DNA of 40,084 bases from an uncultured Pelagibacteraceae bacterium (GTDB lineage Bacteria > Pseudomonadota > Alphaproteobacteria > Pelagibacterales > Pelagibacteraceae). Of this stretch, positions 25,909 through 34,318 are shown one piece after another. The notes under the pieces were generated by a model. The model saw only the letters and a program-made list of their open reading frames with translations, ran no database searches and was not told where the DNA came from. The stretch is from contig CACOQC010000008.1 in the NCBI GenBank assembly GCA_902629215.1, positions 1-40,084 of the forward strand, written 5' to 3'. A program made the position numbers and the translations under genes. The first letter of the stretch is position 1; each line of letters starts with the position of its first letter.

Positions 25909-26988
25909 ATGAAAACTTATCATAAAATTAATTATACAAAATTCTTATATATTTTTTTTGTAATTCTATCTTTAAATATATTTTTTTTTTCCACAGTTAA
26001 ATCAGAGAGTAAAGCTTTCCAAATAGACGATATTGAAATATCAAGACCATTTGAAATTAACTTTAATAAAAATGATGTTATTGATGAAGGTTTTAGAAAA
26101 GCATATTACGAATTAATTACTCTAATTGTAAAATCTTCAGATCAAAAAAAAATCAAAAAAATACAGCTAAATGAAATTAAAGGAATGATTGAGTCTTTTA
26201 CAATTAAAGAAGAAAAATTCATTGATGAAACGTATTCTGTTAATTTAGGAGTTATATTTAATAAAAAAAAAATTTTTAATTATTTAGAAAACAAGAATGT
26301 GTTTCCTTCAATTCCTAAAAAAAAAACATTCCTATTTTTACCAATTATAATTGATGAAAGTGAAAAAGATTTATTAATATTCTATAATAATCAAATATTC
26401 GATCAATGGAATAAAAATCCAAAAAAATCACATTTATTAAATTATATTTTACCAACAGAGGATCTTGAGGAATTAAATTTATTAAAATCAAAGTTTGATA
26501 ATATTGAGAAATATGATTTTAAAGAAATAACAAAAAAATATGATCTAAAAGATTCTATAATTGCTTTAATATTTAAAAATCAAAATGAATTAAGGATTTT
26601 ATCCAAAATAAATTTAAATGAAAATACAGTTATAAGAAACCAAACGTATGAAAACATTAATTTTAAAAATCAGAAAAAATTAGATCAATTGATTGAAGAT
26701 CTAAAATTAATTTATGAAGATTATTGGAAAAAAGAAAATTTAATTAACACATCTATAAAATTAACTTTAAATATTAAGGCAAACAATTTAGAAAATAAAA
26801 AAATATCAGCTTTTGAAAAAATTTTAAATGAAACAGATTTAATTTATGATTTTTTTATCTTTAAATTTGATAAAGATTATACCTATTATCAAATTATTTT
26901 TAATGGAACTCCGAATGTTTTTTTACAAAATATGAGCGATAGAAATTATAATTTTGATACTCAAAATAGTATATGGATTCTCAAATGA
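25909..26988 (+). CDS. DUF2066-like exported protein
   Basis: This is a 359-residue protein with an N-terminal signal peptide or anchor (about 11-33, FLYIFFVILSLNIFFFSTVKS) and an otherwise soluble Lys/Asn/Ile-rich body. It is probably periplasmic. Weak features such as RKAYYELITLIV near the N-terminus and a central FLFLPIIID segment, together with its place between divergent purM and an hda-like gene, match the DUF2066 family seen at this locus in other proteobacteria. The function of that family is not established. The ATG has AAGG only 2-5 nt upstream, and the start is 11 nt from that of purM. It overlaps the hda-like gene by ATGA. The family call rests mainly on synteny. Confidence 0.7.
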   Translation: MKTYHKINYTKFLYIFFVILSLNIFFFSTVKSESKAFQIDDIEISRPFEINFNKNDVIDEGFRKAYYELITLIVKSSDQKKIKKIQLNEIKGMIESFTIKEEKFIDETYSVNLGVIFNKKKIFNYLENKNVFPSIPKKKTFLFLPIIIDESEKDLLIFYNNQIFDQWNKNPKKSHLLNYILPTEDLEELNLLKSKFDNIEKYDFKEITKKYDLKDSIIALIFKNQNELRILSKINLNENTVIRNQTYENINFKNQKKLDQLIEDLKLIYEDYWKKENLINTSIKLTLNIKANNLENKKISAFEKILNETDLIYDFFIFKFDKDYTYYQIIFNGTPNVFLQNMSDRNYNFDTQNSIWILK

Positions 26989-27647
26989 GGGATATTGATC
27001 AAAAAATTTTTAATTTTAGTAATGATAAAAATTTTAGAGAAGAAGATTTTTATTTATCTAGTAGTAATAGACATATTTATAAAATGTTAGACAATTGGCC
27101 TCAATGGGAAAAAAATTTTTTAAATATTGTGGGAGAAACTTTTTCAGGAAAAACTCATTTAATTAATATTTTTTTAAAAAAATTTAATGGTATAAAATTT
27201 GAATCTAATTTAATTGATAACAATCATTTGAATGAAATAAAATTTCATCAAAATATCATTTTAGAAAATTTAGATAATAATGTAAATGAGAAATTAATAT
27301 ACACTTTATTAAATATTGTTGAACAAGAAAATAAATATTTAATAGTTACTTCAAGAAAATCAGTTACTGATATTCAGTTTGTTTTAAATGATCTAAAATC
27401 AAGAACAAAGAATTTTATTATTCAAAATATTGAAAAGCCTGATGATGAGTTGATATTTGCATTGTTACTCAAAAGTCTATCAGATAGACAAATTTTAATA
27501 GAAAAAAAATTTATTAATTATATTGTAAAAAGAGTTGATAGATCTTATAGCAAAATATTTGATTTAATATATAAAATTGACAAAATTAGTTTGAATAAAA
27601 AAAAATCAATAGATTTTAATATTATAAAAGAAGTTTTAGGAGAATAA
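26985..27647 (+). CDS. hda: Hda-like DnaA-family AAA+ protein
   Basis: Hda-type proteins bind the sliding clamp and stimulate ATP hydrolysis by DnaA, preventing re-initiation of replication. This protein has the usual start: QKIFNF sits where the hexapeptide clamp-binding motif is found in Hda. REEDFYLSSSNRHIYKMLDNWPQW follows, then the Walker A GETFSGKTHL. A DnaA-like AAA+ core and short lid domain (to residue ~220) follow, with no DNA-binding domain IV. The Walker B is weak (NIILENLDNN). The ATG at 26985 overlaps the DUF2066 stop (ATGA) and is preferred to the track start at 26973. The aspS gene follows with no gap. Confidence 0.85.
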   Translation: MRDIDQKIFNFSNDKNFREEDFYLSSSNRHIYKMLDNWPQWEKNFLNIVGETFSGKTHLINIFLKKFNGIKFESNLIDNNHLNEIKFHQNIILENLDNNVNEKLIYTLLNIVEQENKYLIVTSRKSVTDIQFVLNDLKSRTKNFIIQNIEKPDDELIFALLLKSLSDRQILIEKKFINYIVKRVDRSYSKIFDLIYKIDKISLNKKKSIDFNIIKEVLGE

Positions 27648-29432
27648 TTGAACAAATATCGAAGTCACAACTGTAACGAATTGAGAAAAAAAGATATCGG
27701 AAAAAAAATTTCTCTAGCTGGATGGATAAATAAAAAACGTGATCATGGAAATCTTTTGTTCATTGATATAAGAGATAATTATGGAATTACTCAGTGCATT
27801 ATAGACAAGGCAAATAAAAATTTTAGTTTATTAGAAAAGACACAACTTGAAACAGTTATTAAAGTAGATGGAAAAGTTCTTGATAGAACTAAAGATACTA
27901 TAAACACTGATATTGATACTGGAGAAATAGAGGTTTCAATTGAGAGTTTTGAGGTTTTAGGAACTTGCAATGAATTACCAATGCCAGTTTTTAGTGATCA
28001 AGAATATTCTGAAGAAATAAGATTAAAATATAGATTTTTAGATTTAAGAAGAAAAAAAATTCATGAAAATATAATTTTGAGATCAAAAGTAATCTCGTTC
28101 ATAAGAAATGAAATGAATAGACTTGGTTTTTTAGAATTTCAAACACCAATTTTAACTTCATCAAGCCCCGAAGGTGCTAGAGATTTTCTTGTACCTAGTA
28201 GATTGAATCCTGGAAAATTTTATGCCTTACCACAAGCTCCTCAACAATTTAAACAACTTATAATGGTTTCAGGTTTTGATAAATATTTTCAAATTGCTCC
28301 ATGTTTTAGAGATGAGGATGCTAGAGCTGATAGAAGTCCTGGTGAATTTTATCAGTTAGATTTAGAAATGTCGTTTGTTGAACAAGAAGATGTTTTTAAA
28401 GTTGTTGAAACATTATTAGTTAATACTTTTGAAAGGTTTTCAAATAAGAAATTAATGTTTAATGAGTTTCCAAAAATTACATATTCAGATGCAATTTTAA
28501 AATATGGAACTGACAAACCAGATTTGAGAAATCCATTAGTAATCAGCGATATTACAGAAATTTTTGATAGAGATGATGTTTCATTTGAAATTTTTAAAAA
28601 ACTAGTAAAATCTGGATCTAAAGTAAGATGTATTGTTACCAAGAATACAAAAGATAAGCCAAGAAGTTTCTTTGATAATATTGACAGATGGGCAAAAGAA
28701 CAGGGGGCTTCGGGATTAGCTTACTTTACCATAGAAAAGGATAAAGTTATTTCTGCTAGAGGACCTGTGGGTAAATTTTTTTCAAATGATGCTTTAGAAG
28801 AGATTATGAATATTACAAAAGCAGAAATAGGGGATAGTATATTTTTAGCGTGTAATAAAGAAAGTGAAGTCCAGAAAATTACCTCACAAGCAAGAGATAA
28901 AATTGCCCAAGATTTAAATTTGATAGATGAAAACACTTTTGCTTTTTGTTGGATAGTTGATTATCCAATGTTCGAAAAAGATGAAGTAACAAAAAAAATA
29001 AAGTTTAGTCACAACCCATTTTCTATGCCTCAAGGATCTATTAAAGATATAAATTTTGATAAGCCATTAGATATACTCGCATATCAATATGATATTGTTT
29101 GTAATGGAATTGAACTATCTTCAGGAGCAATAAGAAATCACATGCCTGAATTAATGTATAAACTTTTTTCAATTGCTGGTTATGATAAAAAACAAGTTGA
29201 TGAAAAATTTAGTGGTATGATAAATGCACTTAGTTATGGAGCCCCACCTCATGGGGGAATAGCTCCTGGTATAGATAGAATAGTTATGCTTTTAGCAAAT
29301 GAAAAAAATATAAGAGAAGTAACAATGTTCCCTATGAATCAAAATGCTCAAGATTTAATGATGAAGGCTCCATCAGAAGTGAATCAAAATCAGTTAGATG
29401 AATTGAAATTAATTATAAAGGAGAAAAAATAA
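27648..29432 (+). CDS. aspS: Aspartyl-tRNA synthetase
   Basis: AspRS charges tRNA-Asp (and possibly tRNA-Asn in bacteria that use the amidotransferase route; this cannot be decided here). The 594-residue class II synthetase has an OB-fold anticodon domain (about 1-105, GWINKKRDHGNLLFIDIRDNYG). Motif 2 is FRDEDARADRSPGEFYQLDLEMSF, a GAD-type insertion follows (about 285-410), and motif 3 is GAPPHGGIAPGIDRIVMLL. The start codon is TTG at 27648, right after the hda-like stop, with the strong Shine-Dalgarno TTAGGAGA 6 nt upstream. The full N-terminal domain from this codon supports the non-ATG start. Confidence 0.96.
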   Translation: MNKYRSHNCNELRKKDIGKKISLAGWINKKRDHGNLLFIDIRDNYGITQCIIDKANKNFSLLEKTQLETVIKVDGKVLDRTKDTINTDIDTGEIEVSIESFEVLGTCNELPMPVFSDQEYSEEIRLKYRFLDLRRKKIHENIILRSKVISFIRNEMNRLGFLEFQTPILTSSSPEGARDFLVPSRLNPGKFYALPQAPQQFKQLIMVSGFDKYFQIAPCFRDEDARADRSPGEFYQLDLEMSFVEQEDVFKVVETLLVNTFERFSNKKLMFNEFPKITYSDAILKYGTDKPDLRNPLVISDITEIFDRDDVSFEIFKKLVKSGSKVRCIVTKNTKDKPRSFFDNIDRWAKEQGASGLAYFTIEKDKVISARGPVGKFFSNDALEEIMNITKAEIGDSIFLACNKESEVQKITSQARDKIAQDLNLIDENTFAFCWIVDYPMFEKDEVTKKIKFSHNPFSMPQGSIKDINFDKPLDILAYQYDIVCNGIELSSGAIRNHMPELMYKLFSIAGYDKKQVDEKFSGMINALSYGAPPHGGIAPGIDRIVMLLANEKNIREVTMFPMNQNAQDLMMKAPSEVNQNQLDELKLIIKEKK

Positions 29433-29448
29433 ATTATTTTTTTCCTTT
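29417..29448. terminator. Hairpin at the aspS / TSCPD-gene convergent ends
   Basis: AAAGGAGAAAAA pairs with TTTTTTTCCTTT (12 bp including one G-T wobble) around the two stop codons, which are 1 nt apart. In both directions the second arm supplies the U-rich strand or is A-rich, as expected for a two-way terminator between convergent genes. The stem is mostly A-T. Confidence 0.35.
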
Positions 29449-30258
29449 GAGACTTATTTTTACATCAGATAAATCAACTAAATTTTTTTTATAATTATTT
29501 CTTACAAAACCCTTGCTAGTTATATCTTTTACTATCTTTAATAAATGATTTTGTCCTTCAGCATTTTGCTCATCTAGGCTTGGACCATCATTCGAAAATA
29601 TAGCTGGTGTGTGTGCTAAATCTTCTCTGTTTAAATAAGAAATAGCCAATTCTCTGAAAATATAGTCCAATATTGATGACGCGCTTAAGATTCTGTCATT
29701 ACCATGAACTTTTCCTGATGGTTCAAATTTAGTCCCGATAAATGCATTTACAAACTCATCCAAAGGCACACCGTATTGAAGACCTAATGAAACAGAGATC
29801 GCAAAATTATTCATCAGTGCTTTTACTAGCTCACCTTCTTTACTCGTATCAATAAATATTTCACCAATCTTTCCATCTTCATACTCACCCGTATGTAAAT
29901 AAACTTTATGATCCCCAATAGTAGCTTTTTGTATATAGCCTTTTCGTCTATCAGGCATTCCAAATCTTTTACTATTTTTTTCTGTTGAATGATTATTTGA
30001 TTTAATAATATTTTCTAAATTTGCTGGTTTAGTTTGTTTATTATCTTTAAACGAGTTAATATTATTATTTTCTATTATTTTATTGTTATTTGGGTCTAGG
30101 TTTTTAGTTTTTCTATTATCTAGCTTAACATCAATTACTTCAAATTTTCCATCATCTCTTTTCTCAAGATTTTTTAGTTCCTTTTCGTTAATATCGTCTA
30201 AATAATGATTTACTTTAAAAGTACACGTATAATAAGTTTCAACTAGATATTTTGCCAT
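29434..30258 (-). CDS. Orphan TSCPD-domain protein (NrdJ C-terminal-domain-like)
   Basis: This 274-residue protein matches the C-terminal TSCPD-type domain of alphaproteobacterial class II ribonucleotide reductase (NrdJ) but lacks the catalytic barrel. Residues ~103-217 contain [62 protein letters not shown], and [28 protein letters not shown] closes the domain. An N-terminal segment (1-55, [21 protein letters not shown]) is joined to it by an Asn/Lys-rich linker (about 56-98). The ATG at 30256-30258 has GGGGTG upstream, so this is a genuine stand-alone gene, not the end of a broken nrdJ. Its partner and role are unknown; nucleotide or metal binding linked to dNTP supply is possible. Neighbours are aspS and the NDUFA12-like gene. 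Confidence 0.8.
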   Translation of the reverse strand: MAKYLVETYYTCTFKVNHYLDDINEKELKNLEKRDDGKFEVIDVKLDNRKTKNLDPNNNKIIENNNINSFKDNKQTKPANLENIIKSNNHSTEKNSKRFGMPDRRKGYIQKATIGDHKVYLHTGEYEDGKIGEIFIDTSKEGELVKALMNNFAISVSLGLQYGVPLDEFVNAFIGTKFEPSGKVHGNDRILSASSILDYIFRELAISYLNREDLAHTPAIFSNDGPSLDEQNAEGQNHLLKIVKDITSKGFVRNNYKKNLVDLSDVKISLKGKK

Positions 30259-30372
30259 TTCACCCCAACTTTTAAAAATTAATTTGATAAATGAATCAAT
30301 TTATTTATATACAAATTCAAATTTTAGTCTAATTTTAATTATACAATTTTGAATTGAAATCATAATTTTTAT

Positions 30373-30732
30373 ATGTTGACAATTTTTAAAAAAATTTTTA
30401 TTTGGTGGAATCAAGACACCTTTGGCACAAGATTGAATACAATTTTTTTTGGAAAATTTGTTGGAAAGGACTCTTTTGGTAATAAATACTATGAAAGCAA
30501 AAAGGGAAAAAGATGGGTGATTTATTCCGGAGAAATTGATGCATCAAAAATTCCAGTAGAATGGTATTCTTGGTTACATTTTACACCAAACAAAATAGAA
30601 AAAAAACATATTTTTGATAAATATAACTGGCAAAAACCTCATAAACCAAATTTAACAGGAACAGATTCTGCTTACTATCCTAATAAAAATAAAAATGCTA
30701 TTAAAAAAAAATATAAAAGTTGGAAAGATTAA
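30373..30732 (+). CDS. NDUFA12/B17.2-like complex I accessory subunit
   Basis: This 119-residue protein is related to the mitochondrial NDUFA12 (B17.2) subunit of NADH:ubiquinone oxidoreductase, which alphaproteobacteria also carry. The visible signatures are FGKFVGKDSFGNKYYESKKGKRWVIYSGEIDASKIPVEWYSWLHF (about 26-70) and the Pro-rich C-terminal region WQKPHKPNLTGTDSAYYP. No signal peptide or membrane segment is present. It should associate with the peripheral arm of complex I on the cytoplasmic side. The start ATG is at 30373. The DUF2155 gene overlaps its 3' end by 38 nt, as expected for genes that are neighbours in other alphaproteobacteria. The upstream 114 nt hold no clear promoter. Confidence 0.9.
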   Translation: MLTIFKKIFIWWNQDTFGTRLNTIFFGKFVGKDSFGNKYYESKKGKRWVIYSGEIDASKIPVEWYSWLHFTPNKIEKKHIFDKYNWQKPHKPNLTGTDSAYYPNKNKNAIKKKYKSWKD

Positions 30733-31102
30733 TTTTAATTTATTTTTATTTTGTTTAATCTTTATATTTTTAATGTTTCAGAATTTTATTTTAGCGGCAA
30801 ATTTAGAGGGCACTTATACTGACATAAAAGTTTTAGATAAAATAAGTTCAAAAAATACATTAATAAATCTTAAAAATGGTGATGAGATTAAACACAAAGA
30901 CTTATTAATAAAAAGTATGAAATGTAAAAATTCTGAATTTGATGACGATCCTGAAATAACTGCATATTTACAAGTCAAAGATTTAACAAACAAAAATAGA
31001 GATGATGTATTTGTCTTTAATGGATGGATGTTTTCATCAAGTCCATCAATTGCACCTTTTGACCATCCTGTCTATGATATTTGGCTTATTGGCTGTTACT
31101 AA
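30695..31102 (+). CDS. DUF2155-like exported protein
   Basis: This is a 135-residue protein with an N-terminal hydrophobic signal segment (about 14-35, NLFLFCLIFIFLMFQNFILA). A short mature domain follows with the family-like pattern LDKISSKNTLINLKNGDEIKHKDLLIKSMKCKNSEFDDDPEITAYLQV. It ends FVFNGWMFSSSPSIAPFDHPVYDIWLIGC. The GWMFSSSP and HPVYD motifs and a pair of cysteines (after SMK and at the C-terminus) match DUF2155 proteins, which sit next to NDUFA12-like genes in alphaproteobacteria. The function is unknown. The ATG at 30695 lies 38 nt inside the previous gene; no later start would keep the signal segment. It overlaps convergent accC by 4 nt. Confidence 0.82.
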   Translation: MLLKKNIKVGKINFNLFLFCLIFIFLMFQNFILAANLEGTYTDIKVLDKISSKNTLINLKNGDEIKHKDLLIKSMKCKNSEFDDDPEITAYLQVKDLTNKNRDDVFVFNGWMFSSSPSIAPFDHPVYDIWLIGCY

Positions 31103-32436
31103 ATAATTTTTTCGTTATCAAGCCAACTTACGTTAAAATCTGAATTAATAAATTTTTTATGATTTAATAGCTTTTTATGAAGTGGGATTGTAGTTGTTAT
31201 ACCTTCTATAACGAATTCATCTAATGATCTATTCATTCTCTGAATAGCCTCCACTCTATTTCTTCCGTGACATATTAATTTACAAACCATGCTGTCGTAA
31301 TAAGGTGTAACTTTATAACCTTGAAATATTGCTCCATCTACCCTTGTCCTAAATCCAGATGGTTGATGACACATACCAATAGTTCCAGGAGAAGGCTGAA
31401 AGTTTTTACTTGGATCTTCCGCATTTATTCTACATTCAATTGCATGACCTCTTGGATTAATATCAGATTGTTTTAAAGCAGTTTCTCCTGAAAAAGCTAT
31501 CCATATCTGCTCTTTTATTATGTCAATACCAGTAACCATTTCGGTAACAGGATGTTCAACTTGAACTCTTGTATTCATTTCTAAAAAATAAAATTTTCCA
31601 TCTTCATAAATAAATTCTACAGTTCCAGCTCCTTGATATCTAATTTTATCAACCATTTTTACGGTTTTATCAAAAAGATCTTTTCTAATCTCATCATTAA
31701 GGACTGGACTTGGAGTTTCTTCAATTAATTTTTGATGTCTTCTTTGAACAGAACAATCTCTTTCATGTAAATGAACAGTTCTATTTTTTCCAGCTAAAAT
31801 TTGAACTTCAATATGTCTTGGATTTTGAAAAAATTTTTCTATATAAACTTCATCGTTACCAAAATATTTTTTAGCTTCAGATTTAGCAGTAAAAAAAAGT
31901 GTTTCAAATTCTTCCTCTTTATTAACAATTTTCATCCCTTTACCACCCCCACCACCTGACGCTTTTATTAAAATTGGGAAACCAATTTCTTTACATAGAA
32001 TTTTTGCTTCTTTAACATCTTTTACACCACCCTCAGATCCCTCAATTACAGGCAAACCATTTTCCTTTGCTATTTTTTTTGCCTGGATTTTATCACCCAT
32101 CATTTCAATATGTTTAGAAGATGCTCCAATAAATTTGATTTTATTTTCCTCTAAGATTTTAGCAAAGTTTGCATTCTCAGATAAAAAACCATAACCGGGA
32201 TGAACTGCTTCGGCATTGGTTAAATCTATGGCTGATAATAAGGCTGGAATGTTCAAATAACTGTTTGCTGGTTGGTGAGATCCTATACACACACTCTCAT
32301 CCGCTAATTTAACATGCATACTATCTCTATCGACATCTGAATGAACTGCTACAGTTGAAATTCCCCATTCTTTACAAGCTCTAATTACCCTAACTGCAAT
32401 TTCCCCACGGTTTGCAATTAAAATTTTTTTAAACAT
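31099..32436 (-). CDS. accC: Acetyl-CoA carboxylase, biotin carboxylase subunit
   Basis: AccC carboxylates the biotin on AccB with ATP and bicarbonate, the first half-reaction of malonyl-CoA synthesis. The 445-residue ATP-grasp protein shows FKKILIANRGEIAVRVIRAC, VHPGYGFLSENANFA, and the ATP-binding KASGGGGGKGMKIV. VQILAGKNRTVHLHERDCSVQRRHQKLIEETPSP, the catalytic EMNTRVQVEHPVTEMVTGIDI and GHAIECRINAEDP are also present. All active-site segments are intact. The start ATG shares one base with the accB stop (TAATG), so the pair is coupled. The product, malonyl-CoA, is the substrate of FabD encoded elsewhere in this window. Confidence 0.97.
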   Translation of the reverse strand: MFKKILIANRGEIAVRVIRACKEWGISTVAVHSDVDRDSMHVKLADESVCIGSHQPANSYLNIPALLSAIDLTNAEAVHPGYGFLSENANFAKILEENKIKFIGASSKHIEMMGDKIQAKKIAKENGLPVIEGSEGGVKDVKEAKILCKEIGFPILIKASGGGGGKGMKIVNKEEEFETLFFTAKSEAKKYFGNDEVYIEKFFQNPRHIEVQILAGKNRTVHLHERDCSVQRRHQKLIEETPSPVLNDEIRKDLFDKTVKMVDKIRYQGAGTVEFIYEDGKFYFLEMNTRVQVEHPVTEMVTGIDIIKEQIWIAFSGETALKQSDINPRGHAIECRINAEDPSKNFQPSPGTIGMCHQPSGFRTRVDGAIFQGYKVTPYYDSMVCKLICHGRNRVEAIQRMNRSLDEFVIEGITTTIPLHKKLLNHKKFINSDFNVSWLDNEKII

Positions 32437-32870
32437 TATTCTAGAGTAATTAGGACCTGTCCAAATTCAACTGGTTGTCCATCAGATACAAGTATTTCTT
32501 TTACAATACCATCAGTGGTTGATGGTACATGATTCATTGTTTTCATTGCCTCAACTATCATTATTGTATCACCTTTTTTAATTTTTTTTCCTACTTCAAT
32601 AAATTTTTTTGCACCAGGTTCTGGAGCATGATAAGCAGTTCCTATTATGGGTGAGGTAACCTCAATTCCCAAATTACTTTTTATTGACTCTGAGGCAGTT
32701 TTTGCACTCGGAGCTTTGTTATCAATTGTAGGTACAGTTTGATTATTTATAGAAACATTATTTTTAGAAACTTTTATCTTTGTATCTTTTTCAGTGTACT
32801 CCAACTCAGTAAGTTTGAATTCATCTAGATAGTCACTTAATTCTTTGATGATTTTTTTATCGATTTTCAT
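32436..32870 (-). CDS. accB: Acetyl-CoA carboxylase, biotin carboxyl carrier protein
   Basis: AccB carries the biotin that shuttles CO2 between AccC and the carboxyltransferase. The 144-residue protein has an N-terminal helical segment (KIIKELSDYLDEFKLTELEY), a flexible Ser/Ala/Lys linker (about 40-68), and the biotinyl domain. In the latter, TSPIIGTAYHAPEPGAKKFIEVG gives the thumb-like region and VEAMKTMNHV gives the biotinylated K110. It lies between aroQ (4-nt ATGA overlap) and accC (1-nt overlap). Confidence 0.97.
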   Translation of the reverse strand: MKIDKKIIKELSDYLDEFKLTELEYTEKDTKIKVSKNNVSINNQTVPTIDNKAPSAKTASESIKSNLGIEVTSPIIGTAYHAPEPGAKKFIEVGKKIKKGDTIMIVEAMKTMNHVPSTTDGIVKEILVSDGQPVEFGQVLITLE

Positions 32871-33307
32871 TTACTTAAAAGCTTTTGCATAGAAATTATG
32901 GCTAAAATATAACCATTAGCACCTAATCCAAAAATACCCCCAGTAACTATATCACTTATTAAAGATTTTTGTCTAAATTCCTCTCTTTTATATATATTTG
33001 ATATATGGAGTTCTATTATAGGTTTTTTAAAAATATCTAAAGCATCTCTAATTGCAATGGATGTATGAGTAAAGGCTGCAGCATTAATAATCATCCCATC
33101 AAATTTTTGTCTAGATTCTTGGATTATATTAACTAATTCACCTTCAATATTTGATTGAGCAAATTCAATATCTAAATTTAATTCATCAGATTTTTTTATA
33201 CACATTTCTTTTAAATTATTATAAGTCAAAGATCCATATTGTGATTGTTCTCTTTCACCTAATAGATTAAGATTTGGACCATTAATTATAATAATTTTAT
33301 TATTCAT
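32867..33307 (-). CDS. aroQ: 3-dehydroquinate dehydratase, type II
   Basis: AroQ dehydrates 3-dehydroquinate in the shikimate pathway. The 146-residue type II enzyme has IIINGPNLNLLGEREQSQYGSLTY with the catalytic tyrosine and lid, FAQSNIEGELVNIIQES, and INAAAFTHTSIAIRDAL with the general-acid His. VTGGIFGLGANGY lies at the C-terminus. The start ATG (33305-33307) is 16 nt from the divergent thiS start. Linkage to accB-accC is common in alphaproteobacteria and other proteobacteria. Confidence 0.96.
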   Translation of the reverse strand: MNNKIIIINGPNLNLLGEREQSQYGSLTYNNLKEMCIKKSDELNLDIEFAQSNIEGELVNIIQESRQKFDGMIINAAAFTHTSIAIRDALDIFKKPIIELHISNIYKREEFRQKSLISDIVTGGIFGLGANGYILAIISMQKLLSK

Positions 33308-33323
33308 TCAGCTTTTATATACG

Positions 33324-33542
33324 ATGAAAAAAATAAAAAAAATAAAAATTAAAGTAAATGGCAAACTAAAGGTAATTAAAGAGGGCTATAATTTATTAAA
33401 TCTTATTAATAATCTAAAAATACCTATAAAAAAAGTAGCAATTGAATTAAATAAAGAAATAGTAGATAAAAAAAAGTTAAATATAATTAAACTTAAAACT
33501 AATGATAAAATAGAAATAGTTCATTTTATTGGAGGTGGTTAA
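33324..33542 (+). CDS. thiS: Sulfur carrier protein ThiS
   Basis: ThiS is a small ubiquitin-fold protein whose C-terminal Gly-Gly is converted to a thiocarboxylate that supplies sulfur for the thiamine thiazole ring. The 72-residue protein has [31 protein letters not shown], and [13 protein letters not shown] at the end, giving the required GG terminus. The sequence is very Lys/Ile-rich. The thiG gene follows immediately, with ThiS codons for GGG doubling as a strong Shine-Dalgarno (GGAGGTGG). The start is 16 nt from divergent aroQ. Confidence 0.93.
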   Translation: MKKIKKIKIKVNGKLKVIKEGYNLLNLINNLKIPIKKVAIELNKEIVDKKKLNIIKLKTNDKIEIVHFIGGG

Positions 33543-33544
33543 TT

Positions 33545-34318
33545 CTGAGAAAAGATAAATTAATAATTGCAAATAAAAAATTTTATTCAAGATTAATTGT
33601 AGGTACAGGCAAATATAAGAATATGTCAGAATGTGCAAAAGCAATAAAATTGTCAGGAGCTGATATAGTTACAGTTGCAGTAAGAAGAGTAAATATAAGT
33701 GATAAAAAAAAACCAATATTGATGGATTATATTGATCCAAAAAAAGTTACTTATTTACCAAATACAGCAGGATGTTTTAATTCAGATGAAGCATTAAGAA
33801 CTTTAAGATTAGCAAGAGAAATAGGTGGATGGAAATTGGTAAAACTTGAAGTTCTTGGAGATAAAAAAAATTTATTTCCTGAAATGATAGAAACACTAAA
33901 ATCAACAGAGGTTTTGGCAAAAGAAGGTTTTAAAGTAATGGTATATTGTAATGATGATCCATTGATGGCAAAAAGATTAGAAAATTCTGGGGCTTGTGCA
34001 ATAATGCCTTTAGCTGCGCCAATCGGGTCCGGTTTAGGTATTCAAAATAAGGTAAATGTAAAAATTATAAGAAATCAAACAAAATTACCTCTAATCATTG
34101 ATGCAGGATTGGGTCAAGCTTCAGATGCTGTAATCGCAATGGAACTTGGATGTGATGGTGTTCTAGTTAATACTGCAATTGCAAAAGCAAAAAAACCTTT
34201 TGAAATGGCCTTAGCTTTTAAAAATGCTGTAATAGCTGGAAGAAAATCTTATCTATCAGGCCGAATTGAAAAAAGAATATTAGGATCTCCCTCATCACCT
34301 AGTGAAGGAATTATTTAA
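33545..34318 (+). CDS. thiG: Thiazole synthase ThiG (non-ATG start)
   Basis: ThiG forms the thiazole phosphate moiety of thiamine from deoxyxylulose phosphate and ThiS thiocarboxylate. The ORF track starts at an internal ATG (33623), but the frame is open further upstream and encodes the family N-terminus [29 protein letters not shown], including the GTGKY stretch. The rest is typical: [45 protein letters not shown] with the Schiff-base lysine, and [40 protein letters not shown] follows. The likely start is CTG at 33545 (257 residues) or ATT at 33542; no ATG, GTG or TTG is available. GGAGGTGG lies 6-9 nt upstream. It overlaps convergent rne by 8 nt. Confidence 0.9.
   Translation: MRKDKLIIANKKFYSRLIVGTGKYKNMSECAKAIKLSGADIVTVAVRRVNISDKKKPILMDYIDPKKVTYLPNTAGCFNSDEALRTLRLAREIGGWKLVKLEVLGDKKNLFPEMIETLKSTEVLAKEGFKVMVYCNDDPLMAKRLENSGACAIMPLAAPIGSGLGIQNKVNVKIIRNQTKLPLIIDAGLGQASDAVIAMELGCDGVLVNTAIAKAKKPFEMALAFKNAVIAGRKSYLSGRIEKRILGSPSSPSEGII

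Noticed and set aside
30314-30355. AATTCAAA ... TTTGAATT dyad in the 114-nt gap before the NDUFA12-like gene, a possible operator
   Set aside because: The arms are only 8 A/T-dominated bases and 26 nt apart, well within chance for this composition, with no known regulator site match.
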